From JAAURS01 sp044923475 (GTDB taxonomy: Bacteria > Cyanobacteriota > Cyanobacteriia > Thermosynechococcales > Thermosynechococcaceae), in NCBI RefSeq assembly GCF_044923475.1, contig NZ_CP137338.1, positions 3,844,001-3,908,000 of the forward strand: a DNA stretch of 64,000 nucleotides, read 5' to 3'. Positions 8,493 through 17,857 of this stretch are shown here, one piece after another (within the stretch, counting starts at the first letter, position 1; every line of letters begins with the position of its first letter). Position numbers and translations under genes: made by a program. The notes beneath the pieces were generated by a model that was not told the DNA's origin, made no database searches, and worked only from the letters and a program-made list of their open reading frames with translations.

Positions 8493-9137
8493 GTGACTCA
8501 GTTGCAAATCCAAACGCCACTCAACACATGGCAGCCCGCCTCCTGGGAAGAGTTTGTCAAACTTGCCGACGACCCAGCTTCTGCAAAGCTGAAGTGCTAT
8601 TACTACAGCAGCCACATGAGATTTGAACCCATGTCTACGGGTGCTGACCATTCTAAAGACCATGCTTTAATGATGTTTGCGTTGTCCTTTTTTGTGGCAC
8701 ATCAAGGGATTTTAGCGACGGGGCATGACGGTTGTTCCTATCGAAAACCTGGGTTTGATGAGTTTCAGCCAGATATTTCCTACTACATTGGCGAGATCGC
8801 GAATGCGATTCCTTGGGGAACCAGAGTCATTGATTTAGAGCAATACCCACTACCCAATTTAGTCATTGAAATATCAGATACCTCTTTGGCAGACGATCTA
8901 GGGGCAAAACGGTTTCAATATGAGGGGCTTGGCATTCCTGAATACTGGATTGTGAACGTGCAAGCAATAAAAATTATGGCATTTGCGATCGCCTCCGATG
9001 GCAGCATTCGGCATATTCGAGAATCGCAGGTATTACCAGGTCTGAAGCTAGATATTTTAGAAGAAGCCCTCCAGCGCAGCCGTCAGGAAAACCAATCGGC
9101 AACCACCACCTGGTTAATGGAGAAATTTCGAGTTTAG
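8493..9137 (+). CDS. Uma2 family (DUF820) putative endonuclease
   Basis: A 214-residue Uma2 protein with a PD-(D/E)XK-like core: FQPDISYYIG supplies the aspartate, PNLVIEISDTSLADDLGAK the E-x-S-D strand and KRFQYEGLGIPEYWIVN the helix-strand end of the fold. These genes are amplified in cyanobacteria and their role is unknown. A GTG start at 8493 is used because no in-frame ATG precedes the conserved WEEF segment. It lies 217 nt after the ROCO module and converges on a second Uma2 gene of different sequence. Confidence 0.8.
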   Translation: MTQLQIQTPLNTWQPASWEEFVKLADDPASAKLKCYYYSSHMRFEPMSTGADHSKDHALMMFALSFFVAHQGILATGHDGCSYRKPGFDEFQPDISYYIGEIANAIPWGTRVIDLEQYPLPNLVIEISDTSLADDLGAKRFQYEGLGIPEYWIVNVQAIKIMAFAIASDGSIRHIRESQVLPGLKLDILEEALQRSRQENQSATTTWLMEKFRV

Positions 9138-9165
9138 TTTCTCCCTGAGAAAAACCGTAAAGACG

Positions 9166-9819
9166 TTAGGTACGCTTTGCATCGCCTCTAACCCAATGAC
9201 GAAATGCTTTCAAAGTGGCATTTCTACCTGCCGTTTTACTGTGCGCTAAATATTGGGGAATTGCTTCGATGAGAGGGAGTCCTGGAAAAATTGGACTCTC
9301 AGAAACTTCAACATACTTTCCGTCCCGTAAAACAGCAATCAGCAACACCCCTCTGTCAAAGCACCATAACTCAGGCACCTTCAAGGCTTGATAAAGATCG
9401 GGATGGGTGCGTGAAGTTACGTCAATTTCGAGGGCTAAGTCTGGTGGCGGGTCGATGGCTAAATCTAATCGCTTCTTACCCCTCACACGGGCTTCGTTTT
9501 GGATGTAAAAGCATTGATCGGGTTCGAGACCTTGTTGTAAGTCTGGATCTTTGAATGTGGTTGAACCGAGAGTCAAAAACTCAATGTCTAATTCTTCCAA
9601 TAACGCTTTGAGGAGATCGCCGACAATTTCCTTATCGTATTCATGCTCTGGCAGCGGCATCGTAATTTCTAAGACTCCCTTGTCATAGGCCAGCCGCGAT
9701 CCTCGATGGTCTCCTAAATCCTCTAGAATGGCCTCAAATTCTTGCCAGCTTACCCCATGCAGCAATACATGCTGTCCCGGTGGCACATCAATCCGTTTGA
9801 CGGGAATTTGGACAACCAT
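9166..9819 (-). CDS. Uma2 family (DUF820) putative endonuclease
   Basis: A 217-residue Uma2 protein. It has the family opening HGVSWQEFEAILEDLG, LAYDKGVLEITMPLPEHE, then PPPDLALEIDVTSRT with the D-x-x-x-E-I-D-x-T-S catalytic strand, and YQALKVPELWCFD. It is only distantly similar to its convergent neighbour, so they are not recent duplicates. The gene is intact and ends the accessory island next to nifJ, which is transcribed in the same direction from further right. Function unknown; nuclease activity is predicted from the fold only. Confidence 0.8.
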   Translation of the reverse strand: MVVQIPVKRIDVPPGQHVLLHGVSWQEFEAILEDLGDHRGSRLAYDKGVLEITMPLPEHEYDKEIVGDLLKALLEELDIEFLTLGSTTFKDPDLQQGLEPDQCFYIQNEARVRGKKRLDLAIDPPPDLALEIDVTSRTHPDLYQALKVPELWCFDRGVLLIAVLRDGKYVEVSESPIFPGLPLIEAIPQYLAHSKTAGRNATLKAFRHWVRGDAKRT

Positions 9820-9876
9820 TTTTTACCGTTCATGCCTGAGCTATAGCTCGATGTTAACCGATCTAGCACTTCTAAT

Positions 9877-12800
9877 CTACGGATTAGATGTTGCAGGTCG
9901 AGCAGCCAGATATTGATACATCTGCCAGCGCGTATTCACCTCCGCTTGAGCCTCCTTGAGCAATCGCTTCGCATCCTCCGGGCTACTGCGCGAAAGCATC
10001 TTGAAGCGGTTTTCGCTGTACATCGCCGTTTCGACCGGGAGTTTGGGCGATCGCGAATCCAGCAACAGCGGATTTTCGCCCTGTTCCGTGCGGCGCGGAT
10101 CGTAGCGGTAGAGGAGCCAGCGCCCCGAATCGACCGCGAGTTTTTGCTGCTGCATGCCTTTTTGCATATCGATGCCGTGGGCGATGCAGTGGGAGTAGGC
10201 AATAATCAGCGAGGGGCCGTTGTAAGACTCCGCTTCCAGGAACGCGCGCAAGGTATGTTCGTCCCGCGCGCCCATCGCGACGCTGGCGATGTAGACATTG
10301 CCGTAGGTCATCGCCATGAGGCCCAGGTCTTTCTTAGGTGCAGGTTTACCGCCAGAGGCAAATTTAGCGACTGCTCCCTTAGGTGTGGACTTAGACATTT
10401 GGCCGCCCGTGTTGGAATACACCTCCGTATCCAGCACTAGGATATTCACATTGCGACCGCTGGACAGAACGTGATCGAGGCCGCCGTAGCCGATATCGTA
10501 GGCCCAGCCATCGCCGCCGATCGTCCAGACGCTTTTTTTAGCTAAATAGTCGGAGAGGGTTTGGAGGCTGGCGATCTGCTCGCTGAGGTTGGGAAGCAGG
10601 TTCGGCTGATGGAGCCAGTTGGCGAGATACCCCTTCAATTGCGCGATCCGCTCCCGTTGCTCGAAGATATCGGCTTCGTCGGTTTGTTCCGCGTTTGTGA
10701 GGGCGGTTGCTAATTCGGCGGGGATGGGAGAACCCTCATGACGCATCAGCTCCTGAAGCAGGGCGATCGCCTGTTCGATGTGCTGATCCAGCGCAATGCG
10801 GAAGCCCAACCCGAATTCGGCATTGTCTTCAAACAAGGAATTCGACCAGGCAGGGCCGCGTCCCTCGCCGTTGAACGTCCAGGGAGTGGTGGGCAAATTG
10901 CCGCCGTAGATCGAAGAACAGCCCGTCGCGTTGGCAATTAACATGCGATCGCCAAACAATTGCGTGGCCAGTTTGATATAGGGCGTTTCGCCGCAACCTG
11001 CACAGGCCCCCGAAAACTCGAAGAGGGGTTCTTGCAACTGCTGCTGCCCGATTTTATTGAGGTTGAGCTGGCTGCGATCGGGGTTCGGCAGGTTGAGGAA
11101 AAAGTCCCAATTCTCCCGTTCCTGTTCCCGCAGGGGCAGTTGCGGTGCCATGTTGATGGCCTTAAGGCGCGGTTCGAGTTTGTTTTTGGCGGGGCACACG
11201 TCCACGCAGAGGGCGCATCCGGTGCAGTCTTCGGCAGCAACTTGGATGGTGAACTTGAGATCGTGCCAATCGCGATCGCGGGCTTGGGTGCTTTTGAAGG
11301 TGGCAGGGGCATCGGTCAACTGCTCCGGTTCGTAAACTTTGGCGCGGATGACGCTGTGGGGGCAAACCATGACGCATTTGCCGCACTGGACGCAAACGTC
11401 TGGGTCCCACACGGGAATTTCGGTGGCGATGTTGCGTTTCTCCCATTGAGTGGTGCCCGTGGGGTAGGTGCCATCCACGGGGAGGGCGCTGACGGGCAGG
11501 TCGTCGCCGTGGCGCGCCATCATGGGGCCTAACACGTCGCGTACGAAGGCGGGCGCTCGGTCGGGGACGGGGCTGTGGGATGCCGCTGCTGCAACGGCTC
11601 CCACGGCGACGGGCGCGCCTAGGGGTACTTCGTGGAGGTTGTCGAGGGTGCGATCGACGGCGGTCAGGTTCATTTGCACGATGGCTTCGCCCTTTTTGCC
11701 GTAGGTCTTGCGGATCGCTTTTTTGATTTGGGCGATCGCCTCTTCCCGTGGCAATACACCCGCCAAGGCAAAGAAGCACACCTGCATGACGGTATTGATG
11801 CGACCGCCCATGCCTGCATCGCGAGCGACCTGGGTGGCATTGATGGCGTAGACCTTGAGCCGTTTGGCGAGGACGATGTCCTGAAGTGCGGCAGGCAGAT
11901 GTTGCCAGGTTTCCTCAGCGCTGTAGGGACTGTTGAAAAGAACCGTGGCTTCCGGTTTGGCTTCCTTCAAGACCTCAAATTTTTCGACAAACTCCCACTG
12001 GTGACAGGCTACAAAATTCGCGCGCTCGATGAGGTAGGGGGCGCGGATGGGGTCGGGGCCAAACCGCAAGTGAGAGACCGTCACCGAGCCGGATTTTTTG
12101 GAATCGTAGACGAAGTAGCCTTGGGCGTAATTGTCCGTTTCTTCCCCAATGATTTTGATGGAGTTCTTGTTTGCACCCACAGTGCCATCGGAGCCTAAGC
12201 CGTAGAAGATGGCTCTGACCACGGAATCCGGTTCGATTTGAAAGCTGGGGTCAAATGCCAAAGAGGTATGGGTGACATCGTCCACAATGCCGACGGTGAA
12301 ATGATTTTTGGGTTTAGCTGCCATCAGATTGTCGAACACGACCTTGACCATAGCGGGCGTAAATTCCTTGGAAGAAAGCCCGTAGCGTCCGCCCACAACC
12401 CGAATGCTGCTGCGTTCTGCTTCGGCGAGGCTATTCACGACATCCTGATAGAGGGGTTCGCCCAAACTGCCCGGCTCCTTGGTGCGATCCAAGACGGCGA
12501 TCGCCTTGACTGACTCCGGCACGGCAGCCGCAAGAGCATCCAGACTCCAAGGGCGATAGAGCCGCACTTTCAGGACGCCCACTTTTTCGCCTTGCGCCAT
12601 CAGGTAATCCACGGTTTCCTGAACCGTCTCACAACCCGAACCCATCAGGACAATGACCCGCTCCGCCTCTGGATGGCCGTGGTAGTCGAACAGGCGATAG
12701 GCACGACCTGTCAACTGGGCGAAGTCGTCCATGGCGGCTTGCACGAGTCCCGGACAGGCTTCGTAGAAGGAATTCACCGTTTCCCGTGCCTGGAAGTAGA

Positions 12801-13473
12801 CATCCGGGTTTTGGGCGGTACCGCGAATGACGGGACGGTCGGGGGTGAGGGCGCGGTGACGATGGGCCAGGATCGGGGCGGCGGGAATAAACGATCGCAG
12901 GTCTTCATCTGCGAGCAATTCGATTTTTTGGACTTCGTGAGAAGTGCGGAAGCCGTCGAAGAAATGCAGGAACGGAATTCGCGAATCAAAGGCGGCACGG
13001 GTGGCGATCGCCGCAAAGTCCTGGGCTTCTTGAACCGAGCTGGAACAGAGTAAGGCGCAGCCCGTAGCGCGGGCGGACATCACGTCGCTGTGGTCGCCAA
13101 AAATGGAAAGTCCCTGGGCGGCGAGCGATCGCGCGGCAACGTGGATGGCAATGGGCGTCAGTTCCCCAGCAATTTTGTAGAGGTTGGGAATCATCAGCAA
13201 CAGCCCTTGGGAAGCGGTGAAGGTTGTGGCCAGCGATCCGGCTTGGAGCGCGCCGTGAATGGCTCCGGCGACGCCGCCCTCGCTTTGGAGTTGGACGACG
13301 CTGGGAATCGCGCCCCACAGGTTTGGCTGCTTCGCAGTCGCCCAGGTATCGGCCCACTCTGCCATCGTTGAGGAGGGCGTGATGGGGTAAATGGCGATGA
13401 CTTCATTGAGGCGATAGGCGATCCGGGCTGCGGCCTCATTGCCATCTAGGGTTTCGAAGGTTAAAGATTTCAT
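9877..13473 (-). CDS. nifJ: Pyruvate:ferredoxin (flavodoxin) oxidoreductase
   Basis: A 1198-residue single-chain PFOR that oxidises pyruvate and CoA to acetyl-CoA and CO2 and reduces ferredoxin or flavodoxin. The N-terminal pyruvate-binding part (YPITPSSTMAEWAD), the ferredoxin-like domain with two 4Fe-4S motifs (CVQCGKCVMVCP and CTGCALCVDVCP, near residues 690-755), and the C-terminal thiamine-diphosphate domain (GDGWAYDIGYGG, SNTGGQMSKSTPKG) are complete. Its ATG overlaps the hypC stop by 4 nt, tying it to the hox-hyp transcript. That arrangement fits reduced ferredoxin feeding the Hox hydrogenase or nitrogenase under dark anoxia; this link is inferred from context. Confidence 0.97.
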   Translation of the reverse strand: MKSLTFETLDGNEAAARIAYRLNEVIAIYPITPSSTMAEWADTWATAKQPNLWGAIPSVVQLQSEGGVAGAIHGALQAGSLATTFTASQGLLLMIPNLYKIAGELTPIAIHVAARSLAAQGLSIFGDHSDVMSARATGCALLCSSSVQEAQDFAAIATRAAFDSRIPFLHFFDGFRTSHEVQKIELLADEDLRSFIPAAPILAHRHRALTPDRPVIRGTAQNPDVYFQARETVNSFYEACPGLVQAAMDDFAQLTGRAYRLFDYHGHPEAERVIVLMGSGCETVQETVDYLMAQGEKVGVLKVRLYRPWSLDALAAAVPESVKAIAVLDRTKEPGSLGEPLYQDVVNSLAEAERSSIRVVGGRYGLSSKEFTPAMVKVVFDNLMAAKPKNHFTVGIVDDVTHTSLAFDPSFQIEPDSVVRAIFYGLGSDGTVGANKNSIKIIGEETDNYAQGYFVYDSKKSGSVTVSHLRFGPDPIRAPYLIERANFVACHQWEFVEKFEVLKEAKPEATVLFNSPYSAEETWQHLPAALQDIVLAKRLKVYAINATQVARDAGMGGRINTVMQVCFFALAGVLPREEAIAQIKKAIRKTYGKKGEAIVQMNLTAVDRTLDNLHEVPLGAPVAVGAVAAAASHSPVPDRAPAFVRDVLGPMMARHGDDLPVSALPVDGTYPTGTTQWEKRNIATEIPVWDPDVCVQCGKCVMVCPHSVIRAKVYEPEQLTDAPATFKSTQARDRDWHDLKFTIQVAAEDCTGCALCVDVCPAKNKLEPRLKAINMAPQLPLREQERENWDFFLNLPNPDRSQLNLNKIGQQQLQEPLFEFSGACAGCGETPYIKLATQLFGDRMLIANATGCSSIYGGNLPTTPWTFNGEGRGPAWSNSLFEDNAEFGLGFRIALDQHIEQAIALLQELMRHEGSPIPAELATALTNAEQTDEADIFEQRERIAQLKGYLANWLHQPNLLPNLSEQIASLQTLSDYLAKKSVWTIGGDGWAYDIGYGGLDHVLSSGRNVNILVLDTEVYSNTGGQMSKSTPKGAVAKFASGGKPAPKKDLGLMAMTYGNVYIASVAMGARDEHTLRAFLEAESYNGPSLIIAYSHCIAHGIDMQKGMQQQKLAVDSGRWLLYRYDPRRTEQGENPLLLDSRSPKLPVETAMYSENRFKMLSRSSPEDAKRLLKEAQAEVNTRWQMYQYLAARPATSNP

Positions 13474-13721
13474 GAGATCGCTCCCAATTGGTTCAGGTCT
13501 TTGAAGGTGGCTTGCGCCTCATCTTCGTCCAGGATGCTGAGGGCAAAGCCAACGTGGACGATGACGTAATTGCCGACGGTGGCTTCGGGTACGTAGGCTA
13601 AGCTGACGTCTTTGACAATGCCGCCGAAGCTGACTTTACCCGTGCGAAAGAGCGCGTCGTTCTCCCGGTCGGGGGAGGGTTCGGCAATGCTCACAATTTG
13701 ACCGGGAACGGCTAAACACAT
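13470..13721 (-). CDS. hypC: HypC, hydrogenase maturation chaperone
   Basis: An 83-residue HypC. It starts MCLAVPGQI, whose Cys2 binds the Fe(CN)2CO unit together with HypD. The following beta-barrel (VSFGGIVKDVSLAYVPEATVGNYVIVHVGFA) is the standard OB-like HypC fold. It overlaps hypF by 10 nt upstream and nifJ by 4 nt downstream. HypC chaperones the large-subunit precursor, here most likely HoxH, since no second hydrogenase is seen in the window. Confidence 0.96.
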   Translation of the reverse strand: MCLAVPGQIVSIAEPSPDRENDALFRTGKVSFGGIVKDVSLAYVPEATVGNYVIVHVGFALSILDEDEAQATFKDLNQLGAIS

Positions 13722-16243
13722 GGCGCGCCTCCTGCGTTGCTATGTTCTAAAACCCAGTGAGCGCCCAGGATCTGCCCGACCGCAAGGCCGCCATCGTTGG
13801 GCGGAATCCGATGGTGCCAATGGGGCGCAAACCCCTCGTCTCGCAGCCGCCGGATCGAGCGTTCGAGCAAATAGCGGTTTTGGAAACATCCCCCCGTCAG
13901 CACGACTTGCGCGATTCCAGCTTGATGGGCGATCGCGGCGATCGTCTCTACCAGCGTGTTATGGAATTTGGTTGCGATTTCTCCGATGGGGTGAGGGGGT
14001 TGGATATGTTCCGTAGCGCTTTGCACTCGCCCCCTAAATCCCCCGATGCTGGGGGACTTTGAGTTCGGAGTTTTTGCCAGATCATTTAGGATGCTGACTA
14101 GCATGGGTTGCCAGTTGACGATCCAAGTTCCAGTTGCATCTTGCTCTAGTTCGTAGGGGTAGGTTTCAGGGGTATGGATACCTTCCAAGGCGCTCTCCAG
14201 TTGCATGGCGGCTTCTCCCTCAAAGGTAGATTGGTGGCAGAGGCCGAGTAGGGAGGCGATCGCATCGAACAAGCGTCCCATGCTGGAAGTTCTGGGCGAA
14301 TTGATGCCTTTTTGCAACATTGCTCGGAGTAGCTTGAGTTCTTGCGGTTGAAAGGCTTTTAGAGTAGGAGCATCTAGATCGAAAGCTGCTTCTCCAAAGG
14401 CTTCGTATAACAACCCTAAGGCCGCGCGGCGCGGTTCTCTGGCTGCGCGATCGCCCCCTGGCAACGGAAAAGTGCGCAGATGACCGACTCGCTGGAATCC
14501 TATGGAATGAGAAATATCTAAAAACTCGCTGCCCCAGAGAGTGCCATCTAGTCCATAACCCGTCCCGTCCCAGGCAATTCCCAAAACAGGCGGCTCTAGG
14601 TCGTTATCGAGCATCCCAGATAGAACATGGGCATAGTGATGCTGAATGGGAAGTACCGGAATCTTGAGGGACTGACTCAAGGCTTGAGCAAATTGGGTGG
14701 AGGCGTAGTCGGGGTGGGCATCATGGGCGATCGCCACGGGGTTTGCGGCGTACAGATCCAGAAGTTGGGCGATCGTTGCATGAAACCGCTGAGCCGTTTC
14801 AGCCTCGTCCAGATCGCCCAAGTGCTGGCTGGCGAGGATTTGACCTTGAATGGAGAGTGCGACGGTATTTTTGAGATGACCGCCAACCGCGAGGATACAA
14901 GCAAGCGAAGCAGGTTCAAAGTCCCCCAGAATGGGGGATTTAGGGCTTGCCGCGAGCGGAGCCGAACGGGGCCAATGCAGGGATGAAAGCGTAGGTGCAA
15001 TCTCTTTCTCTGCATTCGACGCAGAAAGGGGAGATGGCGCATACCCCCGCGATCGCCGCAACACCATCGGACGATCGCCCATGACCCTGACCACTGAATC
15101 ATCCACAGGTTTCGCAATAGGACGGTTATGCACTAGAAAAATATCGGCAATCGCCCCCAATTCCTCGATCGCGTCTCGCTCGTCCGCACAAATCGGCGCG
15201 CGAGAGTGATTGCCACTAGTCGCCACAATTGGAAATCCCAGTTCTGCCAATAGCAAATGGTGCAGGGGCGTGGAGGGCAGCATCGCACCCACGGTCGCCT
15301 GATGGGGCGCGATCAATGCCGCCAGGGTCGATTGCGAAAGTTGCTGAAGCAAAACGATCGGGGCAGCGGCGGATGTCAAACAGTCTGCCTCTGCCGGAGA
15401 GACTCGGCAATCTTGACGGATCGCGTCCAAGGTCGGATACATCACAGCGAAGGGTTTGACGGGGCGATGTTTGCGATCGCGCAGCCGCCGCACTGCTCCT
15501 TCATTGCGCGCATCGACGATCAGATGAAACCCGCCTAACCCTTTCAGCGCTAGAATCTCTCCCTGCCGAATCCGATCCGCAGCAAGGGTAATGAACTCAG
15601 AGGAAGAAGATCCTGAAGCGATCGCCTTGCCCTGGCGATCCCATAACGCCAAGCGAGGGCCGCAGGCAGGGCAAGCATTGGGTTGTGCGTGAAAGCGGCG
15701 ATCGCGCGGATCGTCGTACTCCCGCTGGCAGTCGGGACACATGGGGAAGGATTGCATGGTCGTGTTGGGGCGATCGTAGGGGAGCGCCGTCAGAATGCTA
15801 TACCGAGGGCCGCAGTGGGTGCAGTTGGTGAAAGGATATTGATATCGGCGATCGCGCGGATCGAAAATCTCCCTCAGACAAGCAGGACAAGTGGCCAAGT
15901 CGGGCAAAATCCAAGCCGACTTGACCGAAGAATCCGGGGCAGAAGCCTGAATCTCAAACCGTTCGTAACCGCAAGGGGCCAGCCAATCCGTTTCCAATTG
16001 GGACAGGATAGCGTGAGCGGGGCGATCGCGTTCCAAGCGTTCCACAAACGCGGTCAACCCAGACGAACTTCCTTCCACTTCAATATCCACACCGCTGTCA
16101 TTGTTTCTGACCCAGCCGCCCAACCCCAACTCCGTCGCCAAGGTATAGACAAAAGGCCGAAACCCTACGCCCTGCACCATCCCCCGCACCTGCAAATGCA
16201 GGCGTCGAGACAGGGGATGGGACAAGGGGACAGGTCGGATCAT
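13712..16243 (-). CDS. hypF: HypF, carbamoyltransferase for hydrogenase maturation
   Basis: HypF makes the thiocarboxamide on HypE from carbamoyl phosphate and ATP. Domains in order: acylphosphatase (VRGMVQGVGFRPFVYTLA, about 15-100), two zinc fingers (CPACLREI, CTHCGPRY, CPDCQREY, CPACGPRL), a YrdC-like domain, and a Kae1-like C-terminus (PIQHHYAHVLSGM, VLTGGCFQNRYLLE). The ATG at 16243 forms ATGA with the hypB stop; the longer upstream reading overlaps hypB and lacks support. At 843 residues it exceeds the usual 750-780. Part of the excess comes from two palindromic repeat elements translated in frame, near residues 431-443 (SPKSPILGDFEP) and 728-741 (SKSPSIGGFRGR). Catalytic motifs are intact. 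Confidence 0.95.
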   Translation of the reverse strand: MIRPVPLSHPLSRRLHLQVRGMVQGVGFRPFVYTLATELGLGGWVRNNDSGVDIEVEGSSSGLTAFVERLERDRPAHAILSQLETDWLAPCGYERFEIQASAPDSSVKSAWILPDLATCPACLREIFDPRDRRYQYPFTNCTHCGPRYSILTALPYDRPNTTMQSFPMCPDCQREYDDPRDRRFHAQPNACPACGPRLALWDRQGKAIASGSSSSEFITLAADRIRQGEILALKGLGGFHLIVDARNEGAVRRLRDRKHRPVKPFAVMYPTLDAIRQDCRVSPAEADCLTSAAAPIVLLQQLSQSTLAALIAPHQATVGAMLPSTPLHHLLLAELGFPIVATSGNHSRAPICADERDAIEELGAIADIFLVHNRPIAKPVDDSVVRVMGDRPMVLRRSRGYAPSPLSASNAEKEIAPTLSSLHWPRSAPLAASPKSPILGDFEPASLACILAVGGHLKNTVALSIQGQILASQHLGDLDEAETAQRFHATIAQLLDLYAANPVAIAHDAHPDYASTQFAQALSQSLKIPVLPIQHHYAHVLSGMLDNDLEPPVLGIAWDGTGYGLDGTLWGSEFLDISHSIGFQRVGHLRTFPLPGGDRAAREPRRAALGLLYEAFGEAAFDLDAPTLKAFQPQELKLLRAMLQKGINSPRTSSMGRLFDAIASLLGLCHQSTFEGEAAMQLESALEGIHTPETYPYELEQDATGTWIVNWQPMLVSILNDLAKTPNSKSPSIGGFRGRVQSATEHIQPPHPIGEIATKFHNTLVETIAAIAHQAGIAQVVLTGGCFQNRYLLERSIRRLRDEGFAPHWHHRIPPNDGGLAVGQILGAHWVLEHSNAGGAPCV
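14021..14060. repeat. Palindromic repeat element A inside hypF
   Basis: A GC-rich palindromic element (TTGCACTCGCCCCCTAAATC, then a CCCCC/GGGGG hairpin and ACTTT) lies within hypF, translated as SKSPSIGGFRGRVQS. It shares the TTGCACTCGCCCCC start with the repeat between nifW and hesA, and its core with element B in reverse orientation. Confidence 0.7.
14915..14950. repeat. Palindromic repeat element B inside hypF
   Basis: The reverse-oriented relative of element A: TTCAAAGTCCCCCAGAATGG followed by GGGATTTAGGG. Read in the hypF frame it gives ASPKSPILGDFEP, in the linker between the YrdC-like and Kae1-like domains. Both copies keep the reading frame open. Confidence 0.7.
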
Positions 16244-17052
16244 TGGACGACCTCCACGGGCAATTTCCCTCGGAATAGATTGCGTTGGGCTTGGAGATAC
16301 ATCAGCCACGCATCCATCCCCGCGCCCGTACGGGCGGAAACCTCAAACACCATGGCATGGGAAGCCATCCGGCGCACGTTGGCAATCGCCGTTGCGCGAT
16401 CGAACCCGACGGCTTCGGCAATATCCGTCTTGGTCAAGAGCACCGCGTCTGCCGACTGAAACGCCGTGGGATATTTCAGGGGTTTATCTTCGCCCTCGGT
16501 CACGGACAGCAGGACGACCCGCAGGGTTTCGCCCAAATCGTAGGCCGCAGGGCAAACCAGATTGCCGACATTTTCGATGACGAGAAGATCCAGGTTCGCC
16601 AACCCCAGATGGGAGGCAGCATGGGCCACCATATCGGCTTCGAGGTGACAGGCCGTTCCGGTGGTAATTTGCAGCGCCGTTGCCCCGGCTGCCCGGATCC
16701 GCTGGGCATCGTTTTCAGTGGCGAGATCGCCAACAATGACGCCCACTCGATCGGCGCGATCGCCCCGGACTTTGGCCATGCGCTCGATCAAGGCGGTTTT
16801 CCCTGCCCCTGGAGAGGACAGAATGTTCAACACCAACAGGTCATTGGATTGAAAAACCTCCCGATTTTGCAGCGCAAAGCGATCGTTCTTCGACATCAAT
16901 CGCTCGCGGACTTCGACAGTACGGGCAGGAGAGGAATGGTCATGGCCGTGGTGGTGGTCATGATGGTGATGGTGATGGGGGTGGGGGTGAGATTCGGTGG
17001 CGCTATGGAGCACAACGGAATCTACTTCGTTACATCCGCAATTAGTACACAT
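16240..17052 (-). CDS. hypB: HypB, GTPase for nickel insertion into hydrogenase
   Basis: A 270-residue HypB. It starts MCTNCGCNE, a CxxCGC-type metal site, followed by a histidine-rich stretch near residues 20-40 that probably stores nickel. The GTPase has the P-loop SSPGAGKT, ENVGNLVCPA and LLTKTD motifs. The start at 17052 overlaps the hypA stop by one base (TAATG), and hypF starts within its stop. With HypA it delivers nickel to the hydrogenase large subunit precursor. Confidence 0.96.
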   Translation of the reverse strand: MCTNCGCNEVDSVVLHSATESHPHPHHHHHHDHHHGHDHSSPARTVEVRERLMSKNDRFALQNREVFQSNDLLVLNILSSPGAGKTALIERMAKVRGDRADRVGVIVGDLATENDAQRIRAAGATALQITTGTACHLEADMVAHAASHLGLANLDLLVIENVGNLVCPAAYDLGETLRVVLLSVTEGEDKPLKYPTAFQSADAVLLTKTDIAEAVGFDRATAIANVRRMASHAMVFEVSARTGAGMDAWLMYLQAQRNLFRGKLPVEVVQ

Positions 17053-17393
17053 TAGGACACCTCCAAGGATGCGAGTTCGAGTTCTTTGCCCTGAAGCACG
17101 TAAGTACTCCAGGTTTGACAGATCGGACACTCATATCCCAGTTCCGTAGGTCTAAATTCCCGCTGACAATTATTGCAATAACAAACCGTCGGACAGGTTT
17201 CGATGTTCAGTTGCGCTCGTTCGGCGATCGTGCCCTGGGTGACGACATCGAAGGCAAACCGCAGGGCGTCGGGTTCTACGCCAGAGAGATCGCCAACGCG
17301 CAGTGCAATTTCATGGATGCGAGTGGCATGCTCGCGGGTGGCATAATCGAGGGCGATCGCCAGTGCGTTTTCCATTAACCCGACTTCGTGCAT
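17052..17393 (-). CDS. hypA: HypA, nickel metallochaperone for hydrogenase
   Basis: A 113-residue HypA. MHEVGLMENALAIA supplies the N-terminal Met-His nickel ligand, and the C-terminal zinc site is formed by CYCNNCQREF and CPICQTW. The internal ATG at 17393 is chosen because His2 must be next to the initiator Met, and this gives the usual length. It overlaps the protease gene by 19 nt. It acts with HypB in nickel insertion into HoxH. Confidence 0.95.
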   Translation of the reverse strand: MHEVGLMENALAIALDYATREHATRIHEIALRVGDLSGVEPDALRFAFDVVTQGTIAERAQLNIETCPTVCYCNNCQREFRPTELGYECPICQTWSTYVLQGKELELASLEVS

Positions 17394-17857
17394 AAAGCCT
17401 CCTTCCAGCGAGTCGATCGGGGATTGGCGATATAGTCTTTCAGCGTTTCTAAACTCCAAGCCGCTCCCTCAAGGGCGATCGCCGATAGCGGTGCGCCGTA
17501 GTCGAATCGAATGGCTGGAATCAGAATTTGATAGGCCGCTGGATCGGCGTCGTAGAGCGTGTTGGCAAGGTGCAATAGGACGCTAGGACTCCAAAGATGA
17601 TCGAGTTGACTCCTTCCTTTTTGGGACGCTACGGGTTCGAGGCGAGCCTGCGTTCTTCCTCCTGCGATCGTGCAAGCATCGATAAAAAATACGACTTCTG
17701 CTTCCGCCATCTCTGCGGCTAATTCAGGCGTCAGTTGGTGGACGGACAGCGATCGCACGTCCGGCAAGTTCCAGGCAGCGACTCGATCCGCGACCCAGGG
17801 GCCAACGCCATCATCGCCCCGAAGGGAATTACCGTAACCGATCGCTAAAGTTTTCAT
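17375..17857 (-). CDS. hoxW: HoxW, hydrogenase maturation endopeptidase
   Basis: A 160-residue HyaD/HoxW-family protease that removes the C-terminal extension of HoxH once nickel is inserted. The N-terminus AIGYGNSLRGDDGVGPWVAD carries the nickel-sensing acidic residue, and VVFFIDACTIAGG the second. The start overlaps the hoxH stop by 4 nt, matching a dedicated HoxH protease rather than a HupW type, although sequence alone does not prove specificity. Confidence 0.9.
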   Translation of the reverse strand: MKTLAIGYGNSLRGDDGVGPWVADRVAAWNLPDVRSLSVHQLTPELAAEMAEAEVVFFIDACTIAGGRTQARLEPVASQKGRSQLDHLWSPSVLLHLANTLYDADPAAYQILIPAIRFDYGAPLSAIALEGAAWSLETLKDYIANPRSTRWKEALCTKSG

